Shown: one piece after another, positions 56,600 through 64,000 of the stretch
How positions within the stretch are numbered: the stretch's first letter is position 1
Layout of the letters: every line of letters begins with the position of its first letter
From: Hylemonella gracilis ATCC 19624
Lineage (GTDB): Bacteria > Pseudomonadota > Gammaproteobacteria > Burkholderiales > Burkholderiaceae_C
Reading direction: 5' to 3'
Length of the DNA stretch: 64,000 nt
Assembly: GCF_000211835.1 (NCBI RefSeq)
Contig: NZ_AEGR01000042.1
Location: 1 to 64,000 of the forward strand
Position numbers and translations under genes: made by a program
Notes under the pieces: model-generated
The model's input: only the letters and a program-made list of their open reading frames with translations
Told to the model about the DNA's origin: nothing
Database searches by the model: none

Positions 56600-57418
56600 T
56601 CACAGCGGTCTGGCCAGCCAGGGCAGGCTGTAAAACTTCTCGTTGTGGGCGTAGGACGCGCGGATGCGTTCGCGCACGGCGGTCGAGGTCTGATAGATCT
56701 GGATGAACTGCAACAGGCGCGGGTCGCTGGCCTTGTCCTGGCGCGCGACGAAGTGGATGGCATACCGCACATCCTCCGGCCCGGTGTAGAGCAGACCGTG
56801 TTTGTCGGCGATGTCGGCCTTGCCAGCGGCGACATAGTGCGAGGTCACGCCTTGGGCCAAGTCCACGTCTTCCAGGGCGCGCACGAGCTGCGGCCCCTCG
56901 ACTTCGACGAAATTGAGCTTGCGGGGATTGACGACGATGTCGTTGAGGGTCGCGCGGGCCCCCGAGCCCTCACGCAACTGGATCAGGCCGGCACGTTCGA
57001 GCAGCAGCAGGCCGCGCCCCTGGTTGGCCGGGTCATTGGCCACGGCCACGCGCGCGCCCTCCTTCAAGTCCTGGAAGCGCCGCACCTTCAGCGAGAACAG
57101 GCCCTGGTTGGGCAGCAAGCCCGGGGCGACGGCCACGAACTTGTAGGCGCGGTCCTTGACGGCGTTTTCGAGGAAAGGCAGATGCTGGAAGTAATTGGCG
57201 TCGAGGTCGCCCGCGGCCAGCGCCGTGTTGGGACCGGTCCACTCGGTGAATTCGATGACCTTGACGTCCAGGCCGCGCTTGCGCGCCTCCTGGGCCGCCG
57301 TCTCGATGGAATCGGCGATGGCGCCCGGTGTGACGCCGATGCGCAGTGGCTGGGCATGCAGACCGGTGCACAGCAGGAGCGCGGTCAGCGCGGCCAGGAG
57401 CGTGGTTAAGCGTTTCAT
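56600..57418 (-). CDS. MetQ/NlpA-family binding protein 4
   Basis: 272 residues. Signal peptide ends near CTGLHA|QP; the Cys in LLLCTG is not followed by a lipobox pattern, so lipidation is unlikely. Core EFTEWTGPNTALAAGDLDANYFQH, VANDPANQGRGLLLLERAGLI, EGPQLVRALEDVDLAQ, pocket segment VTSHYVAAGK. First of the four in transcription order, 32 bp after the NtaA-type monooxygenase. The 93-bp gap after it (56507-56599) has no recognisable terminator; it contains a GGGAGAAAAA stretch. Confidence 0.92.
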   Translation of the reverse strand: MKRLTTLLAALTALLLCTGLHAQPLRIGVTPGAIADSIETAAQEARKRGLDVKVIEFTEWTGPNTALAAGDLDANYFQHLPFLENAVKDRAYKFVAVAPGLLPNQGLFSLKVRRFQDLKEGARVAVANDPANQGRGLLLLERAGLIQLREGSGARATLNDIVVNPRKLNFVEVEGPQLVRALEDVDLAQGVTSHYVAAGKADIADKHGLLYTGPEDVRYAIHFVARQDKASDPRLLQFIQIYQTSTAVRERIRASYAHNEKFYSLPWLARPL

Positions 57419-57450
57419 GACGGGACTCCTTGTCTGAGGGGGATGTCGGA

Positions 57451-58809
57451 TCAGGTGAAGCGGAAGGCGTGGGCGGCGTGGCGCTCGGGCAAGCGATCGC
57501 CCTCGCCGAACAGCCGATGGCGCAGACTGCCTTCGGCGTAGCCCGTCTTGTAGAGGCCCCGGTTCTGCAGCTCGGGCACGACCAGGTCGATGAAGTCCTC
57601 ATAGCTTTCGGGCACCACGGTGCGGCTGAGGTTGAACCCGTCAACCCCAGCCTCCTCCACCCAGGACTGCAATTCGTCGGCAACCTCGGCCGCATTGCCC
57701 ACGATGGCCGGGTAACGCCCCCCCAGCTCGAACAGCTCCAGCAGCTTGCGACGCGTCCAGCCCTGCTGCCGAGCGGTCTGGCTGGCGGACTCGATGGCAT
57801 TGCCGGGCGAGTAGTCCACCGGCGCGTCCAGGTCATAGGCCGAGAAGTCGACGCCGGTGCTGGCCGCGAAGTGGGCCAGGCCCGCTTCCCGGCTGACGTA
57901 GTTGCGGTAATCGGCGTATTTCTCCTGTGCCAGTGCGGTCGTGGGACCCGACACCACGGCCGCGCCCACAAACACTTTCACGTCATCGGGCCGGCGGCCA
58001 GCGAGTACCAGTTGCTCGCGCAGGTCCTGCACCGTCTTGCGGGCGGCCGCCTTGTTGGGCGACGAGATGAACACGCACTCCGCGTGACGCGCGGCGAAGC
58101 GTTGACCGCGGCCGGAACTACCGGCCTGGTACAGCACCGGTGTGCGCTGCGGCGAGGGTTCGCTCAAGTGGTACCCCTCGACATCGAAATAGGTACCGTG
58201 GTGCTTGACCGGGCGCACGCGCGAGGGATCGGCGAAACGGCGCGCTGCCTTGTCGCGGTGCACCGCATCGTCAGCCCAGCTACCCTCCCAGAGCTGGTAG
58301 AGCACGTCCAGGTATTCGTCGGCGCGGTCGTAGCGCTCATCGTGCGGCAACTGCTGCGCCAGGCCCATGGCGCGGGCGGCACTGTCGAGGTAACCGGTGA
58401 CGATGTTCCAGCCGATGCGCCCCTGCGTCAGATGGTCCAGCGTGGAGAAGCGCCGCGCCAGCAGGTAGGGCTGCTCGTAGGTCAGGTTCACCGTGACGCC
58501 GAACCCGAGCTTCTGGGTCACGGCGGCCATGGCGGACACCAGCAGCAAGGGATCGTTGACCGGCAACTGGATGGACTCGCGCAGCGTGGTGTCCACATTG
58601 CCTTGGTAGACGTCGTAAACGCCCACGATGTCGGCCAGGAACAGGCCGTCGAAGAGACCGCGCTCCAGCGTTTTCGCGAGCTGTGTCCAGTAAGACAGCG
58701 TGTTGTAGCGGGTGGACTCATCGCGCGGGTGCGTCCACAGCCCGTGGTTGATGTGTCCCACGCAATTCATATTGAATGCGTTGAGCAGAATCTGCTTGCT
58801 TTGCGACAT
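57451..58809 (-). CDS. NtaA/SnaA/DmoA-type FMN-dependent monooxygenase
   Basis: 452 residues from ATG 58809. Bacterial-luciferase superfamily, NtaA/DszA/DmoA branch: start QILLNAFNMNCVGHINHGLWTHP, DGLFLADIVGVYDVY, FGVTVNLTYEQPYLLARRFSTLDHLTQGR in two segments, YQAGSSGRGQRFAARHAECVF, and the C-terminal FIDLVVPELQNRG. It uses reduced FMN from a separate reductase to oxygenate, and often cleave, C-S or C-N bonds (dimethylsulfide, sulfones, nitrilotriacetate). Genomic context points to an organosulfur substrate. Starts 11 bp after the ssuA stop. Confidence 0.9.
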   Translation of the reverse strand: MSQSKQILLNAFNMNCVGHINHGLWTHPRDESTRYNTLSYWTQLAKTLERGLFDGLFLADIVGVYDVYQGNVDTTLRESIQLPVNDPLLLVSAMAAVTQKLGFGVTVNLTYEQPYLLARRFSTLDHLTQGRIGWNIVTGYLDSAARAMGLAQQLPHDERYDRADEYLDVLYQLWEGSWADDAVHRDKAARRFADPSRVRPVKHHGTYFDVEGYHLSEPSPQRTPVLYQAGSSGRGQRFAARHAECVFISSPNKAAARKTVQDLREQLVLAGRRPDDVKVFVGAAVVSGPTTALAQEKYADYRNYVSREAGLAHFAASTGVDFSAYDLDAPVDYSPGNAIESASQTARQQGWTRRKLLELFELGGRYPAIVGNAAEVADELQSWVEEAGVDGFNLSRTVVPESYEDFIDLVVPELQNRGLYKTGYAEGSLRHRLFGEGDRLPERHAAHAFRFT

Positions 58810-58820
58810 GGCCTGAGCTC

Positions 58821-59783
58821 TCAACGCGGTGCTTGCAGCGCGGCGGCGAAGGAGGTGTCGACAATCTTGCGAACATCAAACGCCGAGGTCAGGATGCCTT
58901 CCTTTTGCAGGAAGTCAGCCGTGGTCTGGAACTGGCTCTGCGTTGCGTTGTCCAGCGGTCCCACGGTCAGCTTGGCCTGACGAATCCAGTGGCGCGAAAC
59001 GTCTTGATCGATGGAGGTGCGCTTGGCCCAGGCGTCGGCATAGGTGTCGACATTGGCCTCCACCCAGGCGCGGGCCTTGGCGATGCGCACGAAGAAATCG
59101 GCGATGGCCGCGCGCTTGGCATCGACCGAGGGAGCATAGGCCGCAATCGCGCTCAGCGCTGGAATCAGACCCTCGGCGGTGAGGAGCACGCGCGCATCGG
59201 AGCGCACGATCTGCTGCGAGATGTAGGGTTCCCAAACCGGGAAGGCATCGATGTTGCCGCCTTGGAACGCGGTGCCCGCGTCAATCGGCAAGAGCTTCAC
59301 CCATTGCACATGGTCCGATGGGAGGCCGGCCTTCGCGAGCGCGGCCGAGGTGAGCTGCTGCCCCCAGTTGCCGGGCCAGTAAGCGACCTTCTTGCCCTTG
59401 AGGTCGGCGATGGATTGGGCGGTGGAGTTCTTGGGCACGAGCAAGGCCACGGTCTTGGGGCTCTGGCGCGAGACGCCAATCAGCTTGATCGTGCTGCTCT
59501 TGGACGCGGCGAACAAAAAGGCTGAGTCACCGAGGAAGCCGATATCCACGGCGCCCGCGTTCAGCGCTTCAATCAGCGGCGCGCCGGCCTGGAATTGCGA
59601 CCACTCCACTTTGTAGGGCGCACCCTCGAAGGCTTTGGACAGCTCGGCCGAGGCACGCAAGTTGTAGTAGCTGATGTCGCCGACCTTGAGCACCACAGGA
59701 TCTGCGGCCTGGGACAGACCCGAGGCGACAACAAGACCCAGCAACAGCAGGGCACGGTGGCGAAGGCAATTCAGAAGATTCAT
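58821..59783 (-). CDS. ssuA: Sulfonate ABC transporter periplasmic binding protein (SsuA-like)
   Basis: 320 residues from ATG 59783. Signal peptide ending GLSQA|AD. SsuA/TauA fold: VVLKVGDISYYNLRASAELSK, VEWSQFQAGAPLIEALNAGAVDIGFLGD, KGKKVAYWPGNWGQQL, GGNIDAFPVWEPYISQQIV. Works with ssuB/ssuC encoded upstream. The distance from ssuB (two SfnB-like genes in between) is unusual but the direction and unit are shared. Ligand: alkane- or arylsulfonate by context. Confidence 0.9.
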   Translation of the reverse strand: MNLLNCLRHRALLLLGLVVASGLSQAADPVVLKVGDISYYNLRASAELSKAFEGAPYKVEWSQFQAGAPLIEALNAGAVDIGFLGDSAFLFAASKSSTIKLIGVSRQSPKTVALLVPKNSTAQSIADLKGKKVAYWPGNWGQQLTSAALAKAGLPSDHVQWVKLLPIDAGTAFQGGNIDAFPVWEPYISQQIVRSDARVLLTAEGLIPALSAIAAYAPSVDAKRAAIADFFVRIAKARAWVEANVDTYADAWAKRTSIDQDVSRHWIRQAKLTVGPLDNATQSQFQTTADFLQKEGILTSAFDVRKIVDTSFAAALQAPR

Positions 59784-59838
59784 GAAAGCGTGCTTTCGAG
59801 CAGTGGGTAGAAGTGGAGGAGGCTTGGATGGGATGAGC

Positions 59839-61110
59839 TCAAAGCGCACCATGTCTTGGGGGCAGCCGGTCGTTGAGGTAGTAGTTGCCGATGGCGTGGT
59901 ACTTCCAGCGCACCGGGTCATGCAAGGTGTGCACGCGCGCGTTGCGCCAGAAGCGGTCCAGTCCACGACCGCCCAGGGTGGCCGCGGTGCCCCCCAGCTC
60001 GAACAGGCGCGTGCCCGCGTCCAGCGAGGCGGTCGTCGTGGCGGCGCGCGCCTCGGCCACGGCGACCGAGGCCTCGGCCACGCTGCGCTCGGTGGGATCG
60101 GCCTGGGCCGCGTCCACGAAGCGCGCGGCGCGCCGCACCAGGGCCTCCGCGGCGCGGATGCGCACCGCGATCTCGCCCACCTGCTGGATCAGCAGCGGGT
60201 CCTGCGCCGCCAGCTCCACCTTGGCGTCGGGCCAGGGACGGGCATGCGCGCGGATGAAAGGCAACATGGCGGCGAAGGCGCCGCGCGCCAAGCCCAGGTC
60301 GATGGCCGCGTGCATGATCTGCGCGAAGGGGCCGATGGTCGTCGGCCGCTCGAAGGACGCCAGGAAAGGCACCACCCATTCCGGCTCCACGCGCACGTTC
60401 TCGAACGTGACGGAGCCGCTGCCGGTGACGCGCTGACCAAAGCCGTCCCAATCGTCGGTGATGGACACGCCCTCGGCCGCGCGCGGAACGAAGGCCAGGT
60501 AGGTCACTTCCCTGCCCTGCTCCAGCGCCGTCACCAAGGTGGGTATCCAGTGCGCGAACAAGGCACCCGTGCAATAGAACTTCTGCCCCTGCACGCGAAA
60601 ACCTTGGCCATCGGGGATCAGCTGGGTGCGGCGCTTGTAATCCTTGTGGCCGATCTCGGCCAGCGCGTTGCCAAAGCGCTCACCCGCCAACACGCGTTCG
60701 TAGAAGAAGGCCTTTTGGGCATCCGTGCCCCCCACGCGCAACACTTCCAGAGCGTAGTAGTGGTTCTGAGGGATCTGGCCGATGCTGCTGTCGGCCGCGC
60801 AAATGAGGGCGATGACCTCGGCCAGGACAGCGCTGCCCACGCCGGGCCCGCCATGGTCGCGCGGCACGGTGATGCCCCACAGACCACTGTCGGTGAAGGC
60901 GTCCAGCTCGGTCCAGGGCAAGATGCGTTCGCGATCGCGCCGGGCGGCGTCCCGGGCAAAGTCGCTGGCCAGACCTTGGGCAACCAGCACGGCGAGCGTG
61001 CCATCGATGGGGTCCGGGCGGCGGCGAGGCGCCCTCGCTGGCGCGGGTCGGGCCTGCGCGTCGTTGTGAGTGGGTGGCGCGGCGTGCAGCAAGGGTTCGA
61101 CGAGCGACAT
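59839..61110 (-). CDS. SfnB/DszC-like acyl-CoA dehydrogenase-fold flavoprotein
   Basis: 423 residues. Contains GITVPRDHGGPGVGSAVLAEV, SSIGQIPQNHYYALEVLR, KFYCTGALFAHWIPTL, WDGFGQRVTGSGSV and the branch hallmark DRFWRNARVHTLHDPVRWK. An N-terminal Ala/Pro/Arg-rich tail of ~35 residues is not part of the fold. SfnB in Pseudomonas takes part in dimethylsulfone/dimethylsulfide use; DszC oxidises dibenzothiophene with FMNH2. Follows the second copy after 24 bp, with AAGGAAC upstream of the ATG. It and the next gene upstream are clear paralogues. Confidence 0.88.
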   Translation of the reverse strand: MSLVEPLLHAAPPTHNDAQARPAPARAPRRRPDPIDGTLAVLVAQGLASDFARDAARRDRERILPWTELDAFTDSGLWGITVPRDHGGPGVGSAVLAEVIALICAADSSIGQIPQNHYYALEVLRVGGTDAQKAFFYERVLAGERFGNALAEIGHKDYKRRTQLIPDGQGFRVQGQKFYCTGALFAHWIPTLVTALEQGREVTYLAFVPRAAEGVSITDDWDGFGQRVTGSGSVTFENVRVEPEWVVPFLASFERPTTIGPFAQIMHAAIDLGLARGAFAAMLPFIRAHARPWPDAKVELAAQDPLLIQQVGEIAVRIRAAEALVRRAARFVDAAQADPTERSVAEASVAVAEARAATTTASLDAGTRLFELGGTAATLGGRGLDRFWRNARVHTLHDPVRWKYHAIGNYYLNDRLPPRHGAL

Positions 61111-61134
61111 GGCGTGTTGTTCCTTGGCTCGGTG

Positions 61135-62361
61135 TCAGTTCCAGGAGTGGCGGGTTGGCAACGTGCCATTGAGCAGGTAGTTGCCGATGAGATGCGCCTT
61201 CCAGCGCACCGGGTCGTGCAAGGTGTGCACGCGCGCGTTGCGCCAGTGCCGGTCCAGGTTGTGGGTGGCGCGCGTGGCCGAACTGCCCGCGAGTTCGAAC
61301 AGCTTCTCGCTGGCCTCCAGGGCGATGCGCGTGGTCAGGACCTTGGCTTCGGCCACGGCGATGGAGGCCCGCGCGCTGTCCTCGGCACTGATGCGGGGCA
61401 AGGCGGCCACTTCATCGAGCACGCGCCCGGCTTCGAGCAGCACCTCGTGCGCGGCGTGCAGGTCGACCTGCAGACGCCCCACGTCCGCGATGAGGTAAGG
61501 ATCGTCATGGGCGTGCTGCAGCCCCGAATCCGGCCAGGGCCGGGTGCGCTCGCGCACGAAGCGCTGGGCGTCCGCCAGCGCCGCCTGGGCAATGCCTTGG
61601 TCGATGGAGGCCTGGATGATTTGGGAGCCGGGACCGTACAGGCCGGGCCGATCCGCCAGTTGCCAGACGGGCAGGACGTCCTGCGGCGAGACCGGCACGT
61701 CGTCGAAACGCACCTGGCCGCTGGCGGTGGTGCGCTGACCGAAGGAATCCCAGTCGTCGACGATGCTCAGCCCGGGCGCGTCGCGCGGCACCCAGACCTG
61801 CACGGCGCGGCCTTCGTCATCGGTGGCGCGCGTGGGAATGCGGTGCGCGAACAGCGCGCCGGTCGAGTAGAAACGGCGCCCATTGAGTCGTAGCCCGCCG
61901 GACGTGCTGCTGAGACGGGTCGCGCCCTGGAAGATGGTGCGGGCCTCGGCCGACTTGCGCTCGGGCCCGGCATTGCCGAAACGCCGCCCGGCCAGCACCT
62001 CGCCGTAGAAACGCGCTTTCTGTGCCGGGTCACCCAGTTCGCGCAGCACGCCCAGTACCCCGTACTGGTTCTGCGGAATCTGGCCCAGCGAGGCGTCGGC
62101 CTCGCACAGGATCACGAAGACCTGGGCCAGCGTGGCGTAGGAAACCTCGGCGCCGCCGAACTCGCGCGGCACGGTGATGCCGCCCAGACCGCTCGCGGAA
62201 AACCGATTCAACTCCTCCCAGGGCAGGATGCGCTCGCGGTCGCGCCGCGCGGCCAGGGGCGCGAACTCGGCCGCCAGCTCGTGGGCCACGGTCAGGGCCT
62301 CGGCGTCGTCGCGGATGCGGCGAACTTCGGACGGGTCGGGAAACGGAATGGGAGCAGACAT
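61135..62361 (-). CDS. SfnB/DszC-like acyl-CoA dehydrogenase-fold flavoprotein
   Basis: 408 residues from ATG 62361. Core motifs GGITVPREFGGAEVSYATLAQ, ASLGQIPQNQYGVLGVLREL, RRFYSTGALFAHRIPT, WDSFGQRTTASGQVRF and DRHWRNARVHTLHDPVRWKA parallel its downstream paralogue. No clear ribosome-binding site precedes the ATG: the run of T of a strong terminator ends only ~10 nt before it, so expression may depend on read-through or on another signal. Confidence 0.88.
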   Translation of the reverse strand: MSAPIPFPDPSEVRRIRDDAEALTVAHELAAEFAPLAARRDRERILPWEELNRFSASGLGGITVPREFGGAEVSYATLAQVFVILCEADASLGQIPQNQYGVLGVLRELGDPAQKARFYGEVLAGRRFGNAGPERKSAEARTIFQGATRLSSTSGGLRLNGRRFYSTGALFAHRIPTRATDDEGRAVQVWVPRDAPGLSIVDDWDSFGQRTTASGQVRFDDVPVSPQDVLPVWQLADRPGLYGPGSQIIQASIDQGIAQAALADAQRFVRERTRPWPDSGLQHAHDDPYLIADVGRLQVDLHAAHEVLLEAGRVLDEVAALPRISAEDSARASIAVAEAKVLTTRIALEASEKLFELAGSSATRATHNLDRHWRNARVHTLHDPVRWKAHLIGNYLLNGTLPTRHSWN

Positions 62362-62370
62362 GTTCGTGTG

Positions 62371-62407
62371 AAAAAAGGGGCGACCGCCTGCTGAAAGCAG
62401 CCGCCCC
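62371..62407 (-). terminator. Terminator/attenuator directly before the SfnB-like start codon
   Basis: On the minus strand GGGGCG pairs with CGCCCC and an inner CTGCT pairs with AGCAG around TTC, followed by TTTTTT. The T-run ends 9 nt before the ATG at 62361. Only 61 bp lie between the ssuB stop and the hairpin. Such a position leaves no room for a downstream promoter, so the element should act as an attenuator or as partial termination between ssuCB and the rest of the operon. Confidence 0.7.
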
Positions 62408-62468
62408 GGCAAACGGTCCACAGGGGACCGAGGAGACAACTTCGAAATTCAGTGCATCGCGTCGTGCC

Positions 62469-63227
62469 TCAAAAGGCATGGGCCTTGCGCAGGGCCTCCA
62501 AGGTGCGCAAGCGCAAGGGGATCAAGCGCTCGTCCTCGCGCTCACGCGGGCGTGGCAGGCCGATGTCGATCTCGCGCGGGGCGGCGCCAGCCTTGGCCTC
62601 GAGCACCAGCACGCGGTCGCTGAGCACCACCGCCTCGTCCACGTCGTGCGTGACCAGCAACACGGTGAGTCCATGGCGGCGGGCCAGGTCCACCAGCAAA
62701 TCCTGCAGCTTGATGCGGGTGAACGCGTCGACGGCCGAGAAGGGCTCATCCAGCAGCAGCAGGCGCGGCTGGGTGAACAGGCCGCGCGCGATCGCCACGC
62801 GCTGGGCCTGCCCACCCGACAGCTGCTTGGGCAGGCGTTCCTCCAAGCCAGCCAGGCCCACCTCGGCCAACAGTTCGCCCACCCGCGGGTGCTGGCGGCC
62901 TCCTTGACGGATCGACTGGCCGAGATCGAAGGCCACGTTCTGGGCGACGTTGAGCCAGGGAAAGAGCCTCGGCTCCTGGAAGATGAAGCCAATCTCACGC
63001 GTGATGTCGGTCTGGGGTTGCCCAGCGAGCACGACACGCCCTTCGTAGTCGGTGTCCAGCCCTGCAACGATGCGCAGCAAGGTGCTCTTGCCGCAGCCGC
63101 TGGCGCCGACCAGGCTGACGATCTCGCCCGGCGCCAAGCTCAGGCTCAGGTCCTGCAGCACGGCACGATCACCAAAGGCCTTGCGCCGGACCTGAACGTC
63201 CAGCAACGCGTCCGCGCCCGCCATCAT
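62469..63227 (-). CDS. ssuB: Sulfonate ABC transporter ATPase (SsuB-like)
   Basis: 252 residues. Walker A GASGCGKS, Q-loop FIFQEPRLFPWL, signature LSGGQAQR, Walker B LLLDEPFSAVDAFTR and switch THDVDEAV, the SsuB/TauB pattern (ERLPKQLSGG, ALADRVLVLE type). The start overlaps the ssuC stop by 4 bp. Couples ATP hydrolysis to sulfonate import with SsuC and SsuA. Confidence 0.93.
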   Translation of the reverse strand: MMAGADALLDVQVRRKAFGDRAVLQDLSLSLAPGEIVSLVGASGCGKSTLLRIVAGLDTDYEGRVVLAGQPQTDITREIGFIFQEPRLFPWLNVAQNVAFDLGQSIRQGGRQHPRVGELLAEVGLAGLEERLPKQLSGGQAQRVAIARGLFTQPRLLLLDEPFSAVDAFTRIKLQDLLVDLARRHGLTVLLVTHDVDEAVVLSDRVLVLEAKAGAAPREIDIGLPRPREREDERLIPLRLRTLEALRKAHAF

Positions 63228-64000
63228 GCAGCCCCCCGTGCGTTGTCATAGCTGTCACGCCAGTGCAGCAGACGTCGCTCCAGCCAAGCCAAGGCGGTGT
63301 CGGTGACCTTGCCCAGCAGGGCCAGCAGCACGATGGCCGCCAGCACGATGTCAGGGCGCCCCATTTCGCGGCCGTCGGTCAACAGATAGCCCAGGCCCTT
63401 GGTCGCCGCGATGAGTTCGGCCGCGACCATGAACATCCACGCCAGGCTCAAGCCGTTGCGCAAGCCGGTGAGCACCGCGGGTAGGGCCGCGGGCAGCAGG
63501 ACGCGCCGGGCCAGCTCGACCGGACCCAGCCGGTACATGCGCGCCACCTCGACCAGCTTGCGGTCGACGTCACGGAACCCGGAGGCCACGCCCATGTAGA
63601 CCGGGAAAAAGCCCCCGATGGCGATCAGCACGACCTTGGACGCCTCGTCGATGCCCAGCCACAGCAGCAGCAAGGGCACCCAAGCGAGCGAGGGAATGGC
63701 GCGCAGCGCCTGGAAGGTCGGGTCCAGCAAGGCTTCACCCCGGCGCGAGAGACCGACCACCGTTCCGATCACGATGGCGAGCACGGCGCCGATGGCGAAT
63801 CCCGCGAACACCCGCGCGCTGCTCGCGGCCACATGGGTTGTCAAGCCTTGCGCGCCAAAAGCGAGCAGCGTCCGCGCAATGTCGCTGGGAGCCGGCAGAA
63901 GATGGGCATTGACCCACCCCAGACGGGAAGCGACTTCCCACAGGATCACAACCAGCAGGGGCAGCACCAGGCCTAGAACCGAAGCGCGCCCCGAATCACG
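63224..64000 (-). CDS. ssuC: Sulfonate ABC transporter permease (SsuC-like), 5' end off the window
   Basis: The frame is open through the right edge (preceding residues read RDSGRASVLGL), so the start lies beyond base 64000; the GTG at 63967 is internal. About 258 residues are visible, close to full SsuC length, so few are missing. Six spans with EAA loop VARMYRLGPVELARRVLLPAALPAVLTGL and SLAWMFMVAAELIAATKGLGYLL in the SsuC/TauC pattern. First visible gene of the minus-strand organosulfur region. Confidence 0.92.
   Translation of the reverse strand, partial: RDSGRASVLGLVLPLLVVILWEVASRLGWVNAHLLPAPSDIARTLLAFGAQGLTTHVAASSARVFAGFAIGAVLAIVIGTVVGLSRRGEALLDPTFQALRAIPSLAWVPLLLLWLGIDEASKVVLIAIGGFFPVYMGVASGFRDVDRKLVEVARMYRLGPVELARRVLLPAALPAVLTGLRNGLSLAWMFMVAAELIAATKGLGYLLTDGREMGRPDIVLAAIVLLALLGKVTDTALAWLERRLLHWRDSYDNARGAA

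Noticed and set aside
59674-61893. 739-residue plus-strand reading opposite the SfnB-like genes
   Set aside because: His/Arg/Gly/Gln-rich shadow without any domain; the minus-strand genes are clear.

Overview
The window is about 66% GC chromosomal DNA from a betaproteobacterium, most likely a Burkholderiales/Comamonadaceae-type organism. The evidence is the gene order thrS-infC-rpmI-rplT-pheS-pheT-ihfA-merR, the neighbouring surE-pcm-nlpD-rlmD and uvrC-pgsA blocks, hup-tRNA-Val-ppiD, an EarP/EF-P pair of the arginine-rhamnosylated type, and a large SfnB/SsuD/MetQ organosulfur cluster. The genus cannot be told from sequence alone. No rRNA genes, insertion sequences, phage genes or CRISPR arrays were seen.

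Layout. 0-2.5 kb: end of an amidase, a GntR regulator, a YCII protein and a GNAT acetyltransferase. 2.5-4.7 kb: three unrecognised genes of lower GC, probably acquired. 4.7-8 kb: PrpE, a Nudix hydrolase and two small proteins. 8-16.3 kb: the translation block (thrS, infC with an ATC start, rpmI, rplT, pheS, pheT, ihfA, merR), with terminator-like or hairpin elements before thrS, rpmI and pheS. 16.3-31.7 kb: housekeeping genes (Bax-inhibitor-like, rlmD, nlpD, pcm, surE, quinone oxidoreductase, uvrC, pgsA, hup, ppiD), tRNA-Val and tRNA-His, a stand-alone soxYZ pair, and earP. 31.7-36.4 kb: an envelope-modification module (PAP2 phosphatase, OmpR-type regulator, sensor kinase, EptA-type phosphoethanolamine transferase) that separates earP from efp. 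It carries two identical CTTAAG-N5-CTTAAA boxes. 36.6-46.7 kb: efp, a LOG protein, an MFS transporter, rmuC, an MgtE-type transporter, a transglutaminase-like protein and a polar amino-acid ABC operon.

46.8-64 kb, all on the minus strand, is a 17-kb organosulfur and sulfur region. Reading with transcription it holds ssuC (runs off the right edge), ssuB, two SfnB/DszC-like flavin enzymes, ssuA, an NtaA/DmoA-type monooxygenase, four consecutive MetQ/NlpA-type binding proteins, metN, metI, ssuD, an amidohydrolase, a monoheme cytochrome c with a flavocytochrome c sulfide dehydrogenase, a third SfnB-like enzyme, and a candidate 45-residue membrane peptide. The likely job is uptake of sulfonates and other organosulfur compounds, FMNH2- or flavin-dependent C-S cleavage, and disposal of the sulfide formed. 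A conserved ~43-bp element precedes three of the transcription units here and may be the binding site of a CysB/Cbl-like regulator.

The most novel-looking points are the four-MetQ array with altered ligand-pocket segments, the shared 43-bp element together with the small ORF it precedes, the terminator placed directly before the start codon of one SfnB-like gene, and the self-contained regulator-plus-EptA module inserted between earP and efp.
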